From Chitinophaga sp. Cy-1792 (GTDB lineage Bacteria > Bacteroidota > Bacteroidia > Chitinophagales > Chitinophagaceae), in the NCBI RefSeq assembly GCF_011752935.1, contig NZ_VWWO01000003.1, positions 558,001 to 622,000 of the forward strand: a stretch of 64,000 nucleotides of DNA, written 5' to 3'. Shown here in pieces: positions 16,062 through 25,636 of the stretch. The notes beneath the pieces were generated by a model. That model was given only the letters and a program-made list of their open reading frames with translations. It was not told the DNA's origin and ran no database searches. Every line of letters starts with the position of its first letter. Within the stretch, counting starts at the first letter, position 1. A program made the position numbers and the translations under genes.

Positions 16062-16092
16062 GTCCGCTTTTGAAGATAATAATTTCAATTTT

Positions 16093-16995
16093 ATGTATAG
16101 CTATTACAACGACAACACCATTCTTTACATCGACGGTCAATACCGTAAAGCAGCCGAATCTACTATCGACCTGTATGGTCAGTCACTTCACTACGGATAT
16201 GCCGTATTCGAAGGTATCCGCGCCTACAAAACAGCTTCAGGTGAAGTGAAGATCTTCAAAGCAAAAGAACACTTCGATCGTCTTCGCCGCTCCTGCGAAT
16301 TAATCCACATCCCTTTCAAATGGACCAATGAAGAGCTGATCGAAGCCAGCTACAAGGTGCTGGAAGCGAACAACATGGAAGAAGCCTACATCAGACCACT
16401 GGTTTTCTGTCCGCCAAACATGACACTCAAAGCCGCATCTGAAGCACATATCCTGATATGCGCCTGGGAATGGGGAGCTTACCTGGGTGAAAAACTGCTC
16501 AAAGTAATGACTTCCTCTTTCGAGCGTCCAAATCCAAAAGCATTCAAAATCGAATCAAAATCAGCAGGTTTGTATGTAAACTCGATACTCGCCTCTCAGG
16601 AAGCAAAAGAAAAAGGATACGATGAAGGATTACTGCTGGATCAGGCAGGTTATGTTGCAGAAGGACCTGGTGCCAACGTATTCTTTGAAAAAGACGGTAA
16701 AGTTTTCACTCCTCCTTTAGGCAGCATCCTCCCAGGTATCACCCGCGCCACCGTTATCGAACTTTGCCAGGAACTCAATATCCCGCTCGAAGAAAAACTC
16801 TTTACAATAGAAGAACTGAAAACAGCTGACGCCGCATGGTTCTGCGGTACCGCTGCAGAGGTTATCGGGCTCGATTCCCTGGATGGCCAGTCTTTCGGTA
16901 AACCTTGGGCTGAATCTCTCGGAAAAGTACTGCAACAGGCTTACAAAGCTAAAGTGCTGGAAAAAGAATTCGAACGCGCTGCTCAATTAGCATAA
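16093..16995 (+). CDS. ilvE: Branched-chain amino acid aminotransferase
   Basis: A 300-residue fold-type IV PLP enzyme that interconverts valine, leucine and isoleucine with their 2-oxo acids. YGYAVFEGIRAY opens the family pattern; the lysine in ESKSAGLYVNS is the expected PLP residue; DEGLLLDQAGYVAEGPGANVF is the class IV signature. The ATG at 16093 is used, because an upstream TTG in the same frame falls inside the T-run of the attenuator terminator. It is the first gene after the Val/Ile attenuator. A 311-bp gap with a long hairpin separates it from ilvD. Confidence 0.93.
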   Translation: MYSYYNDNTILYIDGQYRKAAESTIDLYGQSLHYGYAVFEGIRAYKTASGEVKIFKAKEHFDRLRRSCELIHIPFKWTNEELIEASYKVLEANNMEEAYIRPLVFCPPNMTLKAASEAHILICAWEWGAYLGEKLLKVMTSSFERPNPKAFKIESKSAGLYVNSILASQEAKEKGYDEGLLLDQAGYVAEGPGANVFFEKDGKVFTPPLGSILPGITRATVIELCQELNIPLEEKLFTIEELKTADAAWFCGTAAEVIGLDSLDGQSFGKPWAESLGKVLQQAYKAKVLEKEFERAAQLA

Positions 16996-17001
16996 TTTTC
17001 A

Positions 17002-17110
17002 ACAGAAGGCATTGAGTATGAAGTATCAGGAGTATCATTCGTCTCCATTACCGGAAAGGGTACTTCAGTCAATGTAATTAGCTTTATACTACATACTTTT
17101 TGCCTTCTGT
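17002..17110. repeat. 109-bp inverted-repeat element between ilvE and ilvD
   Basis: ACAGAAGGCA at 17002-17011 is the exact reverse complement of 17101-17110. Just inside, AGTATGAAGTA matches TACTACATACT with one mismatch. The ends thus pair over about 21 of 24 bases around a 60-base middle, and a T-rich stretch follows. It could be a large terminator, a structured RNA or a remnant of a miniature inverted-repeat element. The rest of the 311-bp gap (17111-17306) shows nothing else certain. Confidence 0.55.
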
Positions 17111-17306
17111 TTCTTTTGAATACCGTAAAACGGAAAAGTAAAATCCCCTTACCATAGGGCGTTTCAAGGCAAGAAGGCCAAATTTGAAGACCGGTAATCC
17201 ACAAATTCTTAGTTTGAATTTACAACGCATACCGTCTAATTTTAAACCAACTTTTAAAATAGGATTACTATCCTCTCAGGGTAATCAACACTAACAAAAC
17301 ACAGCA

Positions 17307-18986
17307 ATGGAATTGAACAAGTACAGCAAAACGATCACCCAGGATCCTACGCAACCAGCCGCACAGGCACAGTTGCATGCGATCGGACTGACAGACGAAG
17401 ATCTGAAAAAAGCTCAGGTAGGCGTGGTAAGCATGGGCTATGATGGCAATCCCTGCAATATGCACCTGAATGACCTCGCTAAAGTGGTGAAAAGTGCCGT
17501 CTGGGCTAATGGCCTCGTCGGTCTCAACTTCTCTACTATCGGTGTCAGTGACGGTATTAGCAACGGTACCCCTGGTATGCGCTATTCCCTCGTCAGCCGC
17601 GATCTGATTGCAGATTCCATTGAAACTGTTGTTGGTGCTCAATATTATGATGCTGTCATCACCGTTCCGGGCTGTGATAAGAACATGCCTGGTTCCCTCA
17701 TGGCCATGGGTCGCCTCAACCGCCCGGGTATCATGGTTTATGGTGGTACCACCGCTCCTGGTAAATGGAAAGGCCAGGACCTCAACATCATTTCCGCTTT
17801 CGAAGCGCTGGGCCAGAAAATGGCAGGAACCATCGCTGAGGAAGATTTTAAAGGCATCGTACATAATGCCTGTCCTGGCGCTGGCGCCTGTGGTGGTATG
17901 TACACCGCTAATACCATGTCTTCCGCTGCGGAAGCACTCGGTATGAGCCTGCCTTACAGCTCATCCAATCCTGCGTTGAGCGCTGCAAAAAGAAAAGAAT
18001 GTGAAGATGCCGGCCAATACATCCGCCTGCTCCTCGAAAAAGATATTAAACCACGCGATATCATGACCAAAGAAGCATTCGAAAATGCTATCACGGTAGT
18101 TATCGCACTGGGTGGAAGTACCAACGCAGTTATCCACCTCATCGCTGTGGCTAAATCAGTAGGCGTAAGCGTTACCCTCGAAGATTTCCAACGCCTCAGC
18201 GACGCTACTCCACTGATCGGAGACCTGAAACCAAGTGGTAAATACCTCATGGAAGATCTTCATAATATCGGTGGTGTGCCATTGGTAATGAAATACTTAC
18301 TGAAACAAGGCCGCCTGCATGGCAACTGCCTTACCGTTACCGGCAAAACCATCGCAGAAAACCTGGAGGCTGTAGCTGATATCGACTTCGGTGCACAGGA
18401 TATCATCGTTCCGCTGGAACAGCCACTGAAAGCATCCGGTCATATCCAGATACTGTACGGAAACCTCGCTGAAAAAGGTTCCGTAGCTAAGATTACCGGT
18501 AAGGAAGGTGAAACATTCAAAGGCCCTGCACGTGTATTTGATGGTGAATTTGAACTGATTGCAGGTATTACCTCTGGTCGTGTAAAATCAGGTGATGTGG
18601 TAGTGATCCGCCAGGTAGGTCCTAAAGGGGCGCCTGGTATGCCTGAAATGCTGAAACCTACTTCCGCCATCATGGGTGTTGGACTAGGTAAAAGCGTGGC
18701 ACTCATCACCGACGGCCGCTTTTCTGGTGGTACCCATGGCTTCGTAGTAGGTCATATCACACCGGAAGCCTTTGAAGGTGGAACAATCGCCCTTGTTGAA
18801 GACAACGATATCATTGAAATAGATGCAGTGAACAACTCCATCAATGTAGCGCTGAGTGAAGAAGAACTGGCAGCACGCCGTGCAAAGTGGGTACAGCCTG
18901 CACTGAAAGCATCCAACGGTATATTATTTAAGTACGCAAAACTTGTAAAAAATGCAACAGAAGGATGTGTTACCGATGAAGCCTGA
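17307..18986 (+). CDS. ilvD: Dihydroxy-acid dehydratase
   Basis: Third step of valine and isoleucine synthesis: dehydrates 2,3-dihydroxy acids to 2-oxo acids with an iron-sulfur cluster. The 559-residue length is standard. Cluster and active-site cysteines are seen in [20 protein letters not shown] and [38 protein letters not shown] is the C-terminal signature with the catalytic serine region. It overlaps the ilvB start by 11 bases. Confidence 0.96.
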   Translation: MELNKYSKTITQDPTQPAAQAQLHAIGLTDEDLKKAQVGVVSMGYDGNPCNMHLNDLAKVVKSAVWANGLVGLNFSTIGVSDGISNGTPGMRYSLVSRDLIADSIETVVGAQYYDAVITVPGCDKNMPGSLMAMGRLNRPGIMVYGGTTAPGKWKGQDLNIISAFEALGQKMAGTIAEEDFKGIVHNACPGAGACGGMYTANTMSSAAEALGMSLPYSSSNPALSAAKRKECEDAGQYIRLLLEKDIKPRDIMTKEAFENAITVVIALGGSTNAVIHLIAVAKSVGVSVTLEDFQRLSDATPLIGDLKPSGKYLMEDLHNIGGVPLVMKYLLKQGRLHGNCLTVTGKTIAENLEAVADIDFGAQDIIVPLEQPLKASGHIQILYGNLAEKGSVAKITGKEGETFKGPARVFDGEFELIAGITSGRVKSGDVVVIRQVGPKGAPGMPEMLKPTSAIMGVGLGKSVALITDGRFSGGTHGFVVGHITPEAFEGGTIALVEDNDIIEIDAVNNSINVALSEEELAARRAKWVQPALKASNGILFKYAKLVKNATEGCVTDEA

Positions 18987-20703
18987 GACTGAGGCTGATA
19001 AACGGTTAGCCGCTAAACCTGTAATCACCGGCTCTGAAGCGGTTATCCGCTCACTGATAGCTGAAGGAGTAGATACTATCTTCGGTTATCCTGGTGGTGC
19101 TATTATGCCAATTTATGACGCGCTGTACGACTTCCAGGATCAGGTGCATCATATACTCGTAAGGCATGAGCAGGGTGCTACGCATGCCGCTCAAGGTTAT
19201 GCACGCAGCTCCGGCAAGGTAGGCGTAGCTTTCGCTACCTCCGGCCCGGGAGCCACCAACCTGGTAACAGGTCTGGCAGATGCCTATATGGATAGTACGC
19301 CAATGGTCTGCATCACCGGACAGGTCGCTGCCGCACTGCTGGGTACTGATGCCTTTCAGGAAACAGACGTGATCGGTATCACCATGCCTATCACTAAATG
19401 GAATATACAAGTAACCAGACAGGAAGATATTCCGGGCGCTATCGCCAAAGCATTCTATATCGCACGTAGCGGCCGTCCAGGCCCGGTGCTGGTGGATATC
19501 ACCAAGAATGCACAGGCAGGTACCTGTGAGTTTGAATATAAAAAATGCGAATTTATCCGTAGCTACCAACCGGTTCCCGAACTCAATCCGGAAGCCGTAA
19601 CAGCAGCTGCTGCACTGATAAACAGCGCAAAGAAACCATACATCTTCTGCGGACATGGCGTATTGCTCTCCGGTGCAGAAAATGAACTGATTCAGCTGGC
19701 AGAAAAAGCACAGATACCTGTAGCTTCAACACTGCTGGGACTTTCAGCCGTTCCTGTAGACCATCCGCTGTATGGAGGATTGTTAGGAATGCATGGAAAC
19801 TACGCACCTAATATGCTCACCTGCGAATGTGATCTCGTGATCGCTGTAGGTATGCGCTTCGATGATCGTGTAACCGGCGACGTTAGTACATTCGTTAGCC
19901 AGGCCAAAGTAATCCACATCGAAATAGATGCGGCTGAAATCGACAAAATCATCAAAGCAGATGTAGCTATTCATGCAGATGCTAAAACTGCACTGGAAGC
20001 ACTGACACAGCTGGTAATGCCTGCAAGGCACGATGCCTGGCTGGAAGAATTTAAATTCGGTCATGAAAAAGAATACGATAAAGTTCAGAAACGTGAACTC
20101 TATCCGGAAGAAGGCCAGATAAAAATGGCAGAAACCGTACGTCTCATCTCTGAAAAAACCAATGGCGAAGCCATTCTGGTAACAGACGTAGGTCAGCACC
20201 AGATGATCGCATCCCGCTATTATCGCTTTAAAAATCCAAATACCAACATCACCTCCGGTGGTATGGGTACCATGGGCTTCTCTGTTCCAGCCGCCATGGG
20301 CGCTAAAATGGGAGCTCCGGAGAAAACAGTAGTAGCAGTAGTAGGCGATGGTTGTTTCCAGATGACATTACAGGAATTAGGTACCATCTATCAATCACAG
20401 ATTGGTGTAAAAATGGTGATCCTGAATAACAACTTCCTGGGAATGGTAAGACAGTGGCAGCAACTGTTTTTTGATAAAAGATATTCCTCTACAGAAATGG
20501 TCAACCCTGACTTCATCCAGATTGCAAAAGGATTCTTTATCCCTGGAAAGAAAGTCACCGCAAGGGAAGACCTGGCAGCAGCTATCGATGAAATGCTCGC
20601 AACCGATGGCGCTTATTTACTGGAAGTAGTAGTGGAACAAGAGGATAACGTGTTCCCTATGGTACCAGCAGGTGCTCCTGTATCTACTATTCGCCTCGAG
20701 TAG
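18976..20703 (+). CDS. ilvB: Acetolactate synthase, large catalytic subunit
   Basis: Condenses pyruvate with pyruvate or 2-oxobutyrate, the first common step to branched-chain amino acids. About 575 residues with the three ThDP-enzyme domains: [15 protein letters not shown] and [16 protein letters not shown] (catalytic Glu), [10 protein letters not shown] in the FAD-binding middle domain, and [15 protein letters not shown] to [11 protein letters not shown] for ThDP/Mg binding. The ATG at 18976 overlaps ilvD by 11 bases; an in-frame ATG at 18952 would give a longer overlap. The regulatory subunit gene follows 48 bases later. Confidence 0.95.
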   Translation: MKPETEADKRLAAKPVITGSEAVIRSLIAEGVDTIFGYPGGAIMPIYDALYDFQDQVHHILVRHEQGATHAAQGYARSSGKVGVAFATSGPGATNLVTGLADAYMDSTPMVCITGQVAAALLGTDAFQETDVIGITMPITKWNIQVTRQEDIPGAIAKAFYIARSGRPGPVLVDITKNAQAGTCEFEYKKCEFIRSYQPVPELNPEAVTAAAALINSAKKPYIFCGHGVLLSGAENELIQLAEKAQIPVASTLLGLSAVPVDHPLYGGLLGMHGNYAPNMLTCECDLVIAVGMRFDDRVTGDVSTFVSQAKVIHIEIDAAEIDKIIKADVAIHADAKTALEALTQLVMPARHDAWLEEFKFGHEKEYDKVQKRELYPEEGQIKMAETVRLISEKTNGEAILVTDVGQHQMIASRYYRFKNPNTNITSGGMGTMGFSVPAAMGAKMGAPEKTVVAVVGDGCFQMTLQELGTIYQSQIGVKMVILNNNFLGMVRQWQQLFFDKRYSSTEMVNPDFIQIAKGFFIPGKKVTAREDLAAAIDEMLATDGAYLLEVVVEQEDNVFPMVPAGAPVSTIRLE

Positions 20704-20751
20704 TACAACAAACGCGACTCGTATTATTTATTGGTAATTCACAACAGGAAT

Positions 20752-21288
20752 ATGCAAAAAGAATATACAGTAACGGTATATACGGAGGATCGTATTGGTA
20801 TCACGAACCGTATAACCATCATATTTACCCGCAGGGGAATCAACATTACCAGCCTTACCACGGCTGAAACGGAGATACCAGGCGTGTATAAATTCGTTAT
20901 AACGGTAATGTCTACACGCGAAAAACTGGACAAAGTAGTTGGCCAGATAGAACGCCTGATAGAAATACATCGTGCCTTTGTTCATGAAGAAGATGAAGTA
21001 GTGTACCAGGAACTGGCACTGTACAAAATCGCTACTAAAAACCTGACTACCGCAGGTGATGTAGAGAAGCTGATCAGAGAAAATAATGCACGTATATTAA
21101 CAATTACCGCAGACTACTTTGTAATTGAAAAGACAGGTCACCAGCAGGAATTGACGGATTTCATCAAGAAGCTGGAACCATATGGTCTGATAGAATATAC
21201 AAAGAGCGGGCGCGTAGCGATTGTCAAGTGGAGCCGTCGTTTCCATGAACATCTCAAAGAACTGGACAAAAGCATAGCCAGCTACTAA
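20752..21288 (+). CDS. ilvN: Acetolactate synthase, small regulatory subunit
   Basis: A 178-residue ACT-domain protein (YTVTVYTEDRIGITNRITIIF at the start) that activates the large subunit and gives feedback inhibition by branched-chain amino acids. A second C-terminal domain follows from about residue 90. I chose the ATG at 20752, preceded by CAGGAAT, over a TTG seven codons upstream. It lies between ilvB and ilvC in the same direction. Confidence 0.92.
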   Translation: MQKEYTVTVYTEDRIGITNRITIIFTRRGINITSLTTAETEIPGVYKFVITVMSTREKLDKVVGQIERLIEIHRAFVHEEDEVVYQELALYKIATKNLTTAGDVEKLIRENNARILTITADYFVIEKTGHQQELTDFIKKLEPYGLIEYTKSGRVAIVKWSRRFHEHLKELDKSIASY

Positions 21289-21370
21289 TTTAGATTAAAC
21301 TTATTCATTCACAATTTCACACCTGGCCCCGACACTATGTCAACGGCCAAAATGCTAAAAAAAACACAAC

Positions 21371-22417
21371 ATGGCAACCATCAATTTTGGCGGCGTACTC
21401 GAAGAAGTAGTAACCAGAGAAGAATTCCCTATGGAAAAAGCTAGGGAAGTGCTGAAAAACGAAGTGATTGCAGTTATCGGTTACGGTGTACAAGGCCCAG
21501 GCCAGGCACTGAACCTGAAAGATAACGGCTTTAACGTAATCGTTGGTCAACGTAAAAACTCTCCAACCTGGGATAAAGCTGTTGCTGACGGCTGGGTTCC
21601 TGGTGAAACACTGTTTGACATTGAAGAAGCAGCTACTAAAGGTACTATCATTCAGTTCCTCCTGTCTGATGCTGGTCAGATTTCACTGTGGCCTACACTG
21701 AAACAACACCTGACTCCTGGTAAAGCGCTGTACTTCTCTCATGGTTTCGGTATTACTTATAAAGATCAGACTGGTATCATTCCTCCGGCTGATGTAGATG
21801 TTATCCTGGTAGCTCCTAAAGGTTCCGGTACTTCTCTGCGTCGCCTGTTCCTGGCTGGTCAGGGTCTGAACTCCAGCTTCGCTATCTTCCAGGATGCAAC
21901 CGGCCGTGCTAAAGAACGCGTTGTTGCACTGGGTATCGGTGTTGGTTCCGGCTACCTGTTCGAAACAGATTTCAAAAAAGAAGTATTCTCTGACCTCACC
22001 GGCGAACGTGGTTCCCTGATGGGTTGTATCCAGGGTATCTTCGCTGCTCAATACGAAACACTCCGCAGAAACGGTCACTCACCTTCTGAAGCATTCAACG
22101 AAACTGTTGAAGAGCTGACACAGTCACTGATGCCACTGGTAGCAGAAAACGGTATGGACTGGATGTATGCTAACTGCTCTACTACTGCTCAGCGCGGTGC
22201 GCTCGACTGGTGGAAGAAGTTTAAAGATGCTACCCAGCCAGTATTCGACGAACTGTATGCAAGCGTTGCTGCAGGTAAAGAAGCTGCCCGCTCTATCGCT
22301 TCCAACAGTACCGCTGATTACCGCGAGAAACTGAACGAAGAACTGAAAGAACTCCGCGAAAGCGAAATGTGGCAGGCAGGTGCAGCAGTACGTAAACTGC
22401 GCCCTAACAATGCGTAA
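21371..22417 (+). CDS. ilvC: Ketol-acid reductoisomerase
   Basis: Converts acetolactate to dihydroxyisovalerate with NAD(P)H and Mg. The 348-residue protein has the Rossmann motif as GYGVQGPGQALNLKDNG instead of the more usual GYGSQGHA, then VGQRKNSPTWDKA in the cofactor-specificity loop. SDLTGERGSLMG carries metal ligands and AFNETVEELTQSL more of them. Codon use is strongly biased (frequent CTG, GGT, GCT), which suggests high expression. A terminator follows before ilvA. Confidence 0.95.
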   Translation: MATINFGGVLEEVVTREEFPMEKAREVLKNEVIAVIGYGVQGPGQALNLKDNGFNVIVGQRKNSPTWDKAVADGWVPGETLFDIEEAATKGTIIQFLLSDAGQISLWPTLKQHLTPGKALYFSHGFGITYKDQTGIIPPADVDVILVAPKGSGTSLRRLFLAGQGLNSSFAIFQDATGRAKERVVALGIGVGSGYLFETDFKKEVFSDLTGERGSLMGCIQGIFAAQYETLRRNGHSPSEAFNETVEELTQSLMPLVAENGMDWMYANCSTTAQRGALDWWKKFKDATQPVFDELYASVAAGKEAARSIASNSTADYREKLNEELKELRESEMWQAGAAVRKLRPNNA

Positions 22418-22425
22418 TATACTTT

Positions 22426-22457
22426 AACAGGTTGCGGAGTAATCCGCAACCTGTTTT
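22426..22457 (+). terminator. Terminator between ilvC and ilvA
   Basis: Perfect 13-bp stem (22426-22438 with 22443-22455), GTAA loop, then TTTTC and a further T-run at 22461-22466. ilvA starts 20 bases on, so readthrough probably sets its level. Confidence 0.8.
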
Positions 22458-22474
22458 CAAATTTTTCTATTTTT

Positions 22475-23734
22475 ATGTCCACCAATACATCCACGGGCGT
22501 CAGCTCACTGAATATACTGGATGCGGCCGTGAAGCTCAAACCTATCGTCAACCGCACTCCGCTTACCTACTCTGCAACCCTCTCCCGCCGTTATAACTGC
22601 GACGTATATCTGAAAAGAGAGGATATGCAAATTGTACGATCCTATAAATTGCGTGGGGCATATAACCTGATTAGCAGCCTTCCTGCCGAACTACTGGCAA
22701 AAGGTGTTACCTGCGCCAGCGCCGGTAACCATGCACAGGGCTTTGCCTATGCATGTAAAGCAATGAATATTAAAGGCGTGGTTTTCATGCCTATTATCAC
22801 TCCAAAACAAAAAGTTACACAGGTACGTATGTTCGGTGGCGATAACATCGAAATACGCCTCATCGGTGATACCTTCGACGATTGCTCCGCCGAAGCACAG
22901 GCATATACCAAAGCAGAGGGTATGACCTTTATCCCTCCGTTCGATAACGCTAAAATTATCGAAGGACAAGGAACAGTAGCAGTAGAAATCCTCGAAGATC
23001 AGTCCAACGTAGATTTCCTGTTTGTACCTGTTGGCGGCGGCGGACTCGCAGCCGGAGTAGGTACTTATTTCCAGACATACAGCCCTAAAACACGCATCAT
23101 CGGCGTGGAACCTGAAGGCGCTCCTTCCATGCTCCAGGCAATGGAAAACGGTGGCCCCGTTACCCTCGGCGAAATCGAAAGATTCGTAGACGGCGCCGCT
23201 GTTAAACGTGTCGGAACCCTCAATTATGAAATTTGTAAAGAAGTACTGGAAAAAATGCACCTCGTCAATGAAGGTAAAGTTTGTTCCACCATTCTGAAAT
23301 TATATAATGAAGATGCTATCGTAGTAGAACCCGCAGGAGCCTTATCCATCGCAGCACTCGACGACTTCGCCGATGAAATCCGCGGTAAAAAGGTAGTATG
23401 CGTGATCAGCGGTAGCAACAACGATATCGACCGTATGCAGGAAATCAAAGAAAGATCACTGCTGTACGAAGGATTGAAACATTACTTTATTGTACGCTTC
23501 GCACAACGTCCGGGCGCACTGAAAGAGTTCCTCAATCATATCCTCGGACCTAACGATGATATCACCCGTTTCGAATATATCCAGAAACATAACAAAGAAG
23601 CAGGCCCTGCACTGATCGGTATAGAACTGGGTAACAGGGAAGATTACGATCTGCTCATCGCCAACTTCCGTAAATACAATCTCAACTTCACAGAACTTAA
23701 TAAAGACGATAACCTCTTCGGATATCTCGTCTGA
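22475..23734 (+). CDS. ilvA: Threonine dehydratase, biosynthetic
   Basis: Deaminates threonine to 2-oxobutyrate for isoleucine synthesis. A 419-residue fold-type II PLP enzyme: SYKLRGAYNL holds the PLP lysine, PVGGGGLAAGV binds the phosphate. The C-terminal ~85 residues (KHYFIVRFAQRPGALKEFLN) form one ACT-like regulatory domain, the short form of the enzyme. It is the last ilv gene, beyond a terminator hairpin. Confidence 0.94.
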   Translation: MSTNTSTGVSSLNILDAAVKLKPIVNRTPLTYSATLSRRYNCDVYLKREDMQIVRSYKLRGAYNLISSLPAELLAKGVTCASAGNHAQGFAYACKAMNIKGVVFMPIITPKQKVTQVRMFGGDNIEIRLIGDTFDDCSAEAQAYTKAEGMTFIPPFDNAKIIEGQGTVAVEILEDQSNVDFLFVPVGGGGLAAGVGTYFQTYSPKTRIIGVEPEGAPSMLQAMENGGPVTLGEIERFVDGAAVKRVGTLNYEICKEVLEKMHLVNEGKVCSTILKLYNEDAIVVEPAGALSIAALDDFADEIRGKKVVCVISGSNNDIDRMQEIKERSLLYEGLKHYFIVRFAQRPGALKEFLNHILGPNDDITRFEYIQKHNKEAGPALIGIELGNREDYDLLIANFRKYNLNFTELNKDDNLFGYLV

Positions 23735-23769
23735 TAAATTGCTACATATTTACTGCTAATTGATCATTG

Positions 23770-23804
23770 GAAGAGCTGCCATCAAGGCGGCTCTTCTGCT
23801 TTTG
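23770..23804 (+). terminator. ilvA terminator
   Basis: 11-bp stem with one G-U pair (23770-23780 with 23786-23796), followed by TGCTTTT. It closes the branched-chain block. Confidence 0.75.
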
Positions 23805-23820
23805 AGATGTCAGGATACAA

Positions 23821-23850
23821 TTGCCGGATCAATGAATGTTTGTTACTTTG
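23821..23850 (+). promoter_or_regulatory. Promoter of the 23874 gene
   Basis: TTG at 23821-23823, 20 bases, then TACTTTG at 23844-23850. The -7 box lacks one spacer base of TAnnTTTG. It would start transcription about 20 bases before the ATG at 23874. Confidence 0.45.
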
Positions 23851-23873
23851 AGATGATTAAAATTATCTTTCCT

Positions 23874-24752
23874 ATGTCAACCAATTATTACCATATGCGC
23901 GGATATAAAGGCTTTTGGCCCTGGATCAATATTCCGCAGTCCCGGCATGATGAAAAATACGCTGATCAGGCAACCGCGTTATTCGCAGAATTTCTCCGGA
24001 ACATCCCCTGCAAGAAAAAAACAATGCTAGGTTTTAGGATATTCATTGAACCAGTTATTGATTACGCAAAACAAGCAGATAGCCGCTCAGATTCAGGCTG
24101 GACATTGGATTGCCATGTAAAATATGAAGTATATGCCAATGCAAAACCATCTGAAAAACTAAGTCTGGTTATGACTGCGTGTCAACTAATGCTTAAAGCG
24201 AAGGCTAATGAGCCCGGCTATACGAAACGTGGTACTGACTATGCAGGTATTGCCCATGAATTAGAAGAGTTTTTACAGGACAGAGGACTGTATTATTCCG
24301 ATACTTCTTTTTTCTTCAAACCAACGACCAACACCAGATTTACCATTATTTCAATCACTGGTCCACATGCCGAAAGAAAGCAGCTGAAATTTGATCTGCA
24401 CCAGCTACAGTCTTACCTGACAAATAAACTCGCAGATAAACAATTTGGAACAGGACTTAGAGACATTGATTGCTGGTTTGGAATCTTTAAATACGACGGA
24501 GAAGCTACCTCTTATTTTAATGGAGACAAGGACTTGGGCTATAGCGCAAAAAAACATTCTGTTCGCATCACAAGAAACGTAGACTATAATGTTATTATAA
24601 AGTTAGATAAAGACCAGTTGTATAAGTATTATAAAGAGATAATTGAAGAAAATCTGCAAATGATAGTTGATTCAAATAAGGTTCCCCGGAAATTCGATTT
24701 TCCGGCGCTTCATGAGGAAATCAGCCATCATCTTGATGTTTACACGCCTTAA
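23874..24752 (+). CDS. Unknown 292-residue cytoplasmic protein
   Basis: Not recognised. No signal peptide or membrane segment. It is rich in aromatic and lysine residues, with a likely mixed alpha/beta fold; the phrase MRGYKGFWPWINIPQSRHDEKYA near the start is split here only by its composition, and ITRNVDYNVIIKLDKDQ lies near the end. In-frame upstream ATGs at 23853 and earlier fall before the predicted transcription start or inside the ilvA terminator, so 23874 is used. AT-richer than the ilv genes and isolated between terminator and SDR gene, so possibly acquired. Confidence 0.6.
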   Translation: MSTNYYHMRGYKGFWPWINIPQSRHDEKYADQATALFAEFLRNIPCKKKTMLGFRIFIEPVIDYAKQADSRSDSGWTLDCHVKYEVYANAKPSEKLSLVMTACQLMLKAKANEPGYTKRGTDYAGIAHELEEFLQDRGLYYSDTSFFFKPTTNTRFTIISITGPHAERKQLKFDLHQLQSYLTNKLADKQFGTGLRDIDCWFGIFKYDGEATSYFNGDKDLGYSAKKHSVRITRNVDYNVIIKLDKDQLYKYYKEIIEENLQMIVDSNKVPRKFDFPALHEEISHHLDVYTP

Positions 24753-24814
24753 TCGAAATCCTGCACCTTTGCTGGCAAATCCGTAACTTAGATATCATCT
24801 CAAAACATCACTTT

Positions 24815-25615
24815 ATGGACCTCCAGTTAAAAGACAAAGTAGCCATCGTTACCGGCGCCAGCAAAGGTATAGGCAACGCCATTGCAGCAGCATTAGCCAA
24901 AGAAGGTGCGAAAGTAATTATCACGGCACGCAATGAAGATGAAGTTGAAGATGCAGCCGCAACCATGCGACTCAGTGGTTATGATGTTACCGCCATCGTA
25001 GCGGACATGACGAAGCAGGAACACCTGGAGCAACTGGTAGGTGGCACCTTGCATCGCTATGGAAGAATCGATATCCTTGTCAATAATGCCGGTACCATCG
25101 ATACCTTTGCGCCGGTGGCTGATATCTCCCTCGGACAATGGCGCTATATTTTTGAAGTGAACCTTTTTGGTGTCATTGCCCTGACCAACCTGGTTATACC
25201 AGCCATGCTGAAAGAGGGTAGTGGCCGTATTATCAATATCTCCTCCGAAAATGCCGTACAGCCTGATCCGATGATGGCGCACTATAATGCTACCAAAGCC
25301 GCGCTGAACAATTATTCCAAAACATTGTCCATGGCCTATGGTAAGCATAATATCCTGGTAAATACCGTATCGCCTGCGTTTATTGGCACACCACTGCTGG
25401 ATAATATGCTGGAAGGTATTGCCGCAGAAAAACATATTTCTGTTGAGGAGGCTGCCCGTAATTTCTTAAAGGAAAATCGCCCATACCAGGTGCTGGGCCG
25501 CCCGGGAACCATGGAAGAATGCGCCGGAATTGTGGCATTTCTGGCCTCCGGACAGGCTTCTTTTATCACTGGCGCCGTATTCAGGGTAGACGGGGGTTCA
25601 GTAAGTAATGTTTAA
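24815..25615 (+). CDS. SDR-family NAD(P)-dependent oxidoreductase
   Basis: A classical short-chain dehydrogenase of 266 residues: TGASKGIG cofactor loop (residues 13-20), NNAG (about 90-93), catalytic serine in NISSEN, and the YNATK active-site motif. C-terminal GAVFRVDGGSV is typical. Residues after the first strand (ITARN) suggest NADP preference. The substrate is not evident. It lies 21 bases before an FAD oxidoreductase gene, so the two may act on related metabolites. Confidence 0.85.
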   Translation: MDLQLKDKVAIVTGASKGIGNAIAAALAKEGAKVIITARNEDEVEDAAATMRLSGYDVTAIVADMTKQEHLEQLVGGTLHRYGRIDILVNNAGTIDTFAPVADISLGQWRYIFEVNLFGVIALTNLVIPAMLKEGSGRIINISSENAVQPDPMMAHYNATKAALNNYSKTLSMAYGKHNILVNTVSPAFIGTPLLDNMLEGIAAEKHISVEEAARNFLKENRPYQVLGRPGTMEECAGIVAFLASGQASFITGAVFRVDGGSVSNV

Positions 25616-25636
25616 TCAAGCGCTAAACTGGAAAGG

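Noticed and set aside
15771..16088. 105-codon minus-strand frame across the ilv leader region
   Set aside because: It is antisense to the leader peptide and terminator, and has no family features; the Val/Ile leader explains the region better.
17018..17077. 19-codon frame MKYQEYHSSPLPERVLQSM inside the ilvE-ilvD hairpin
   Set aside because: Considered as an ilvD leader peptide, but it has no run of Ile, Val or Leu codons and lies within the inverted-repeat element.
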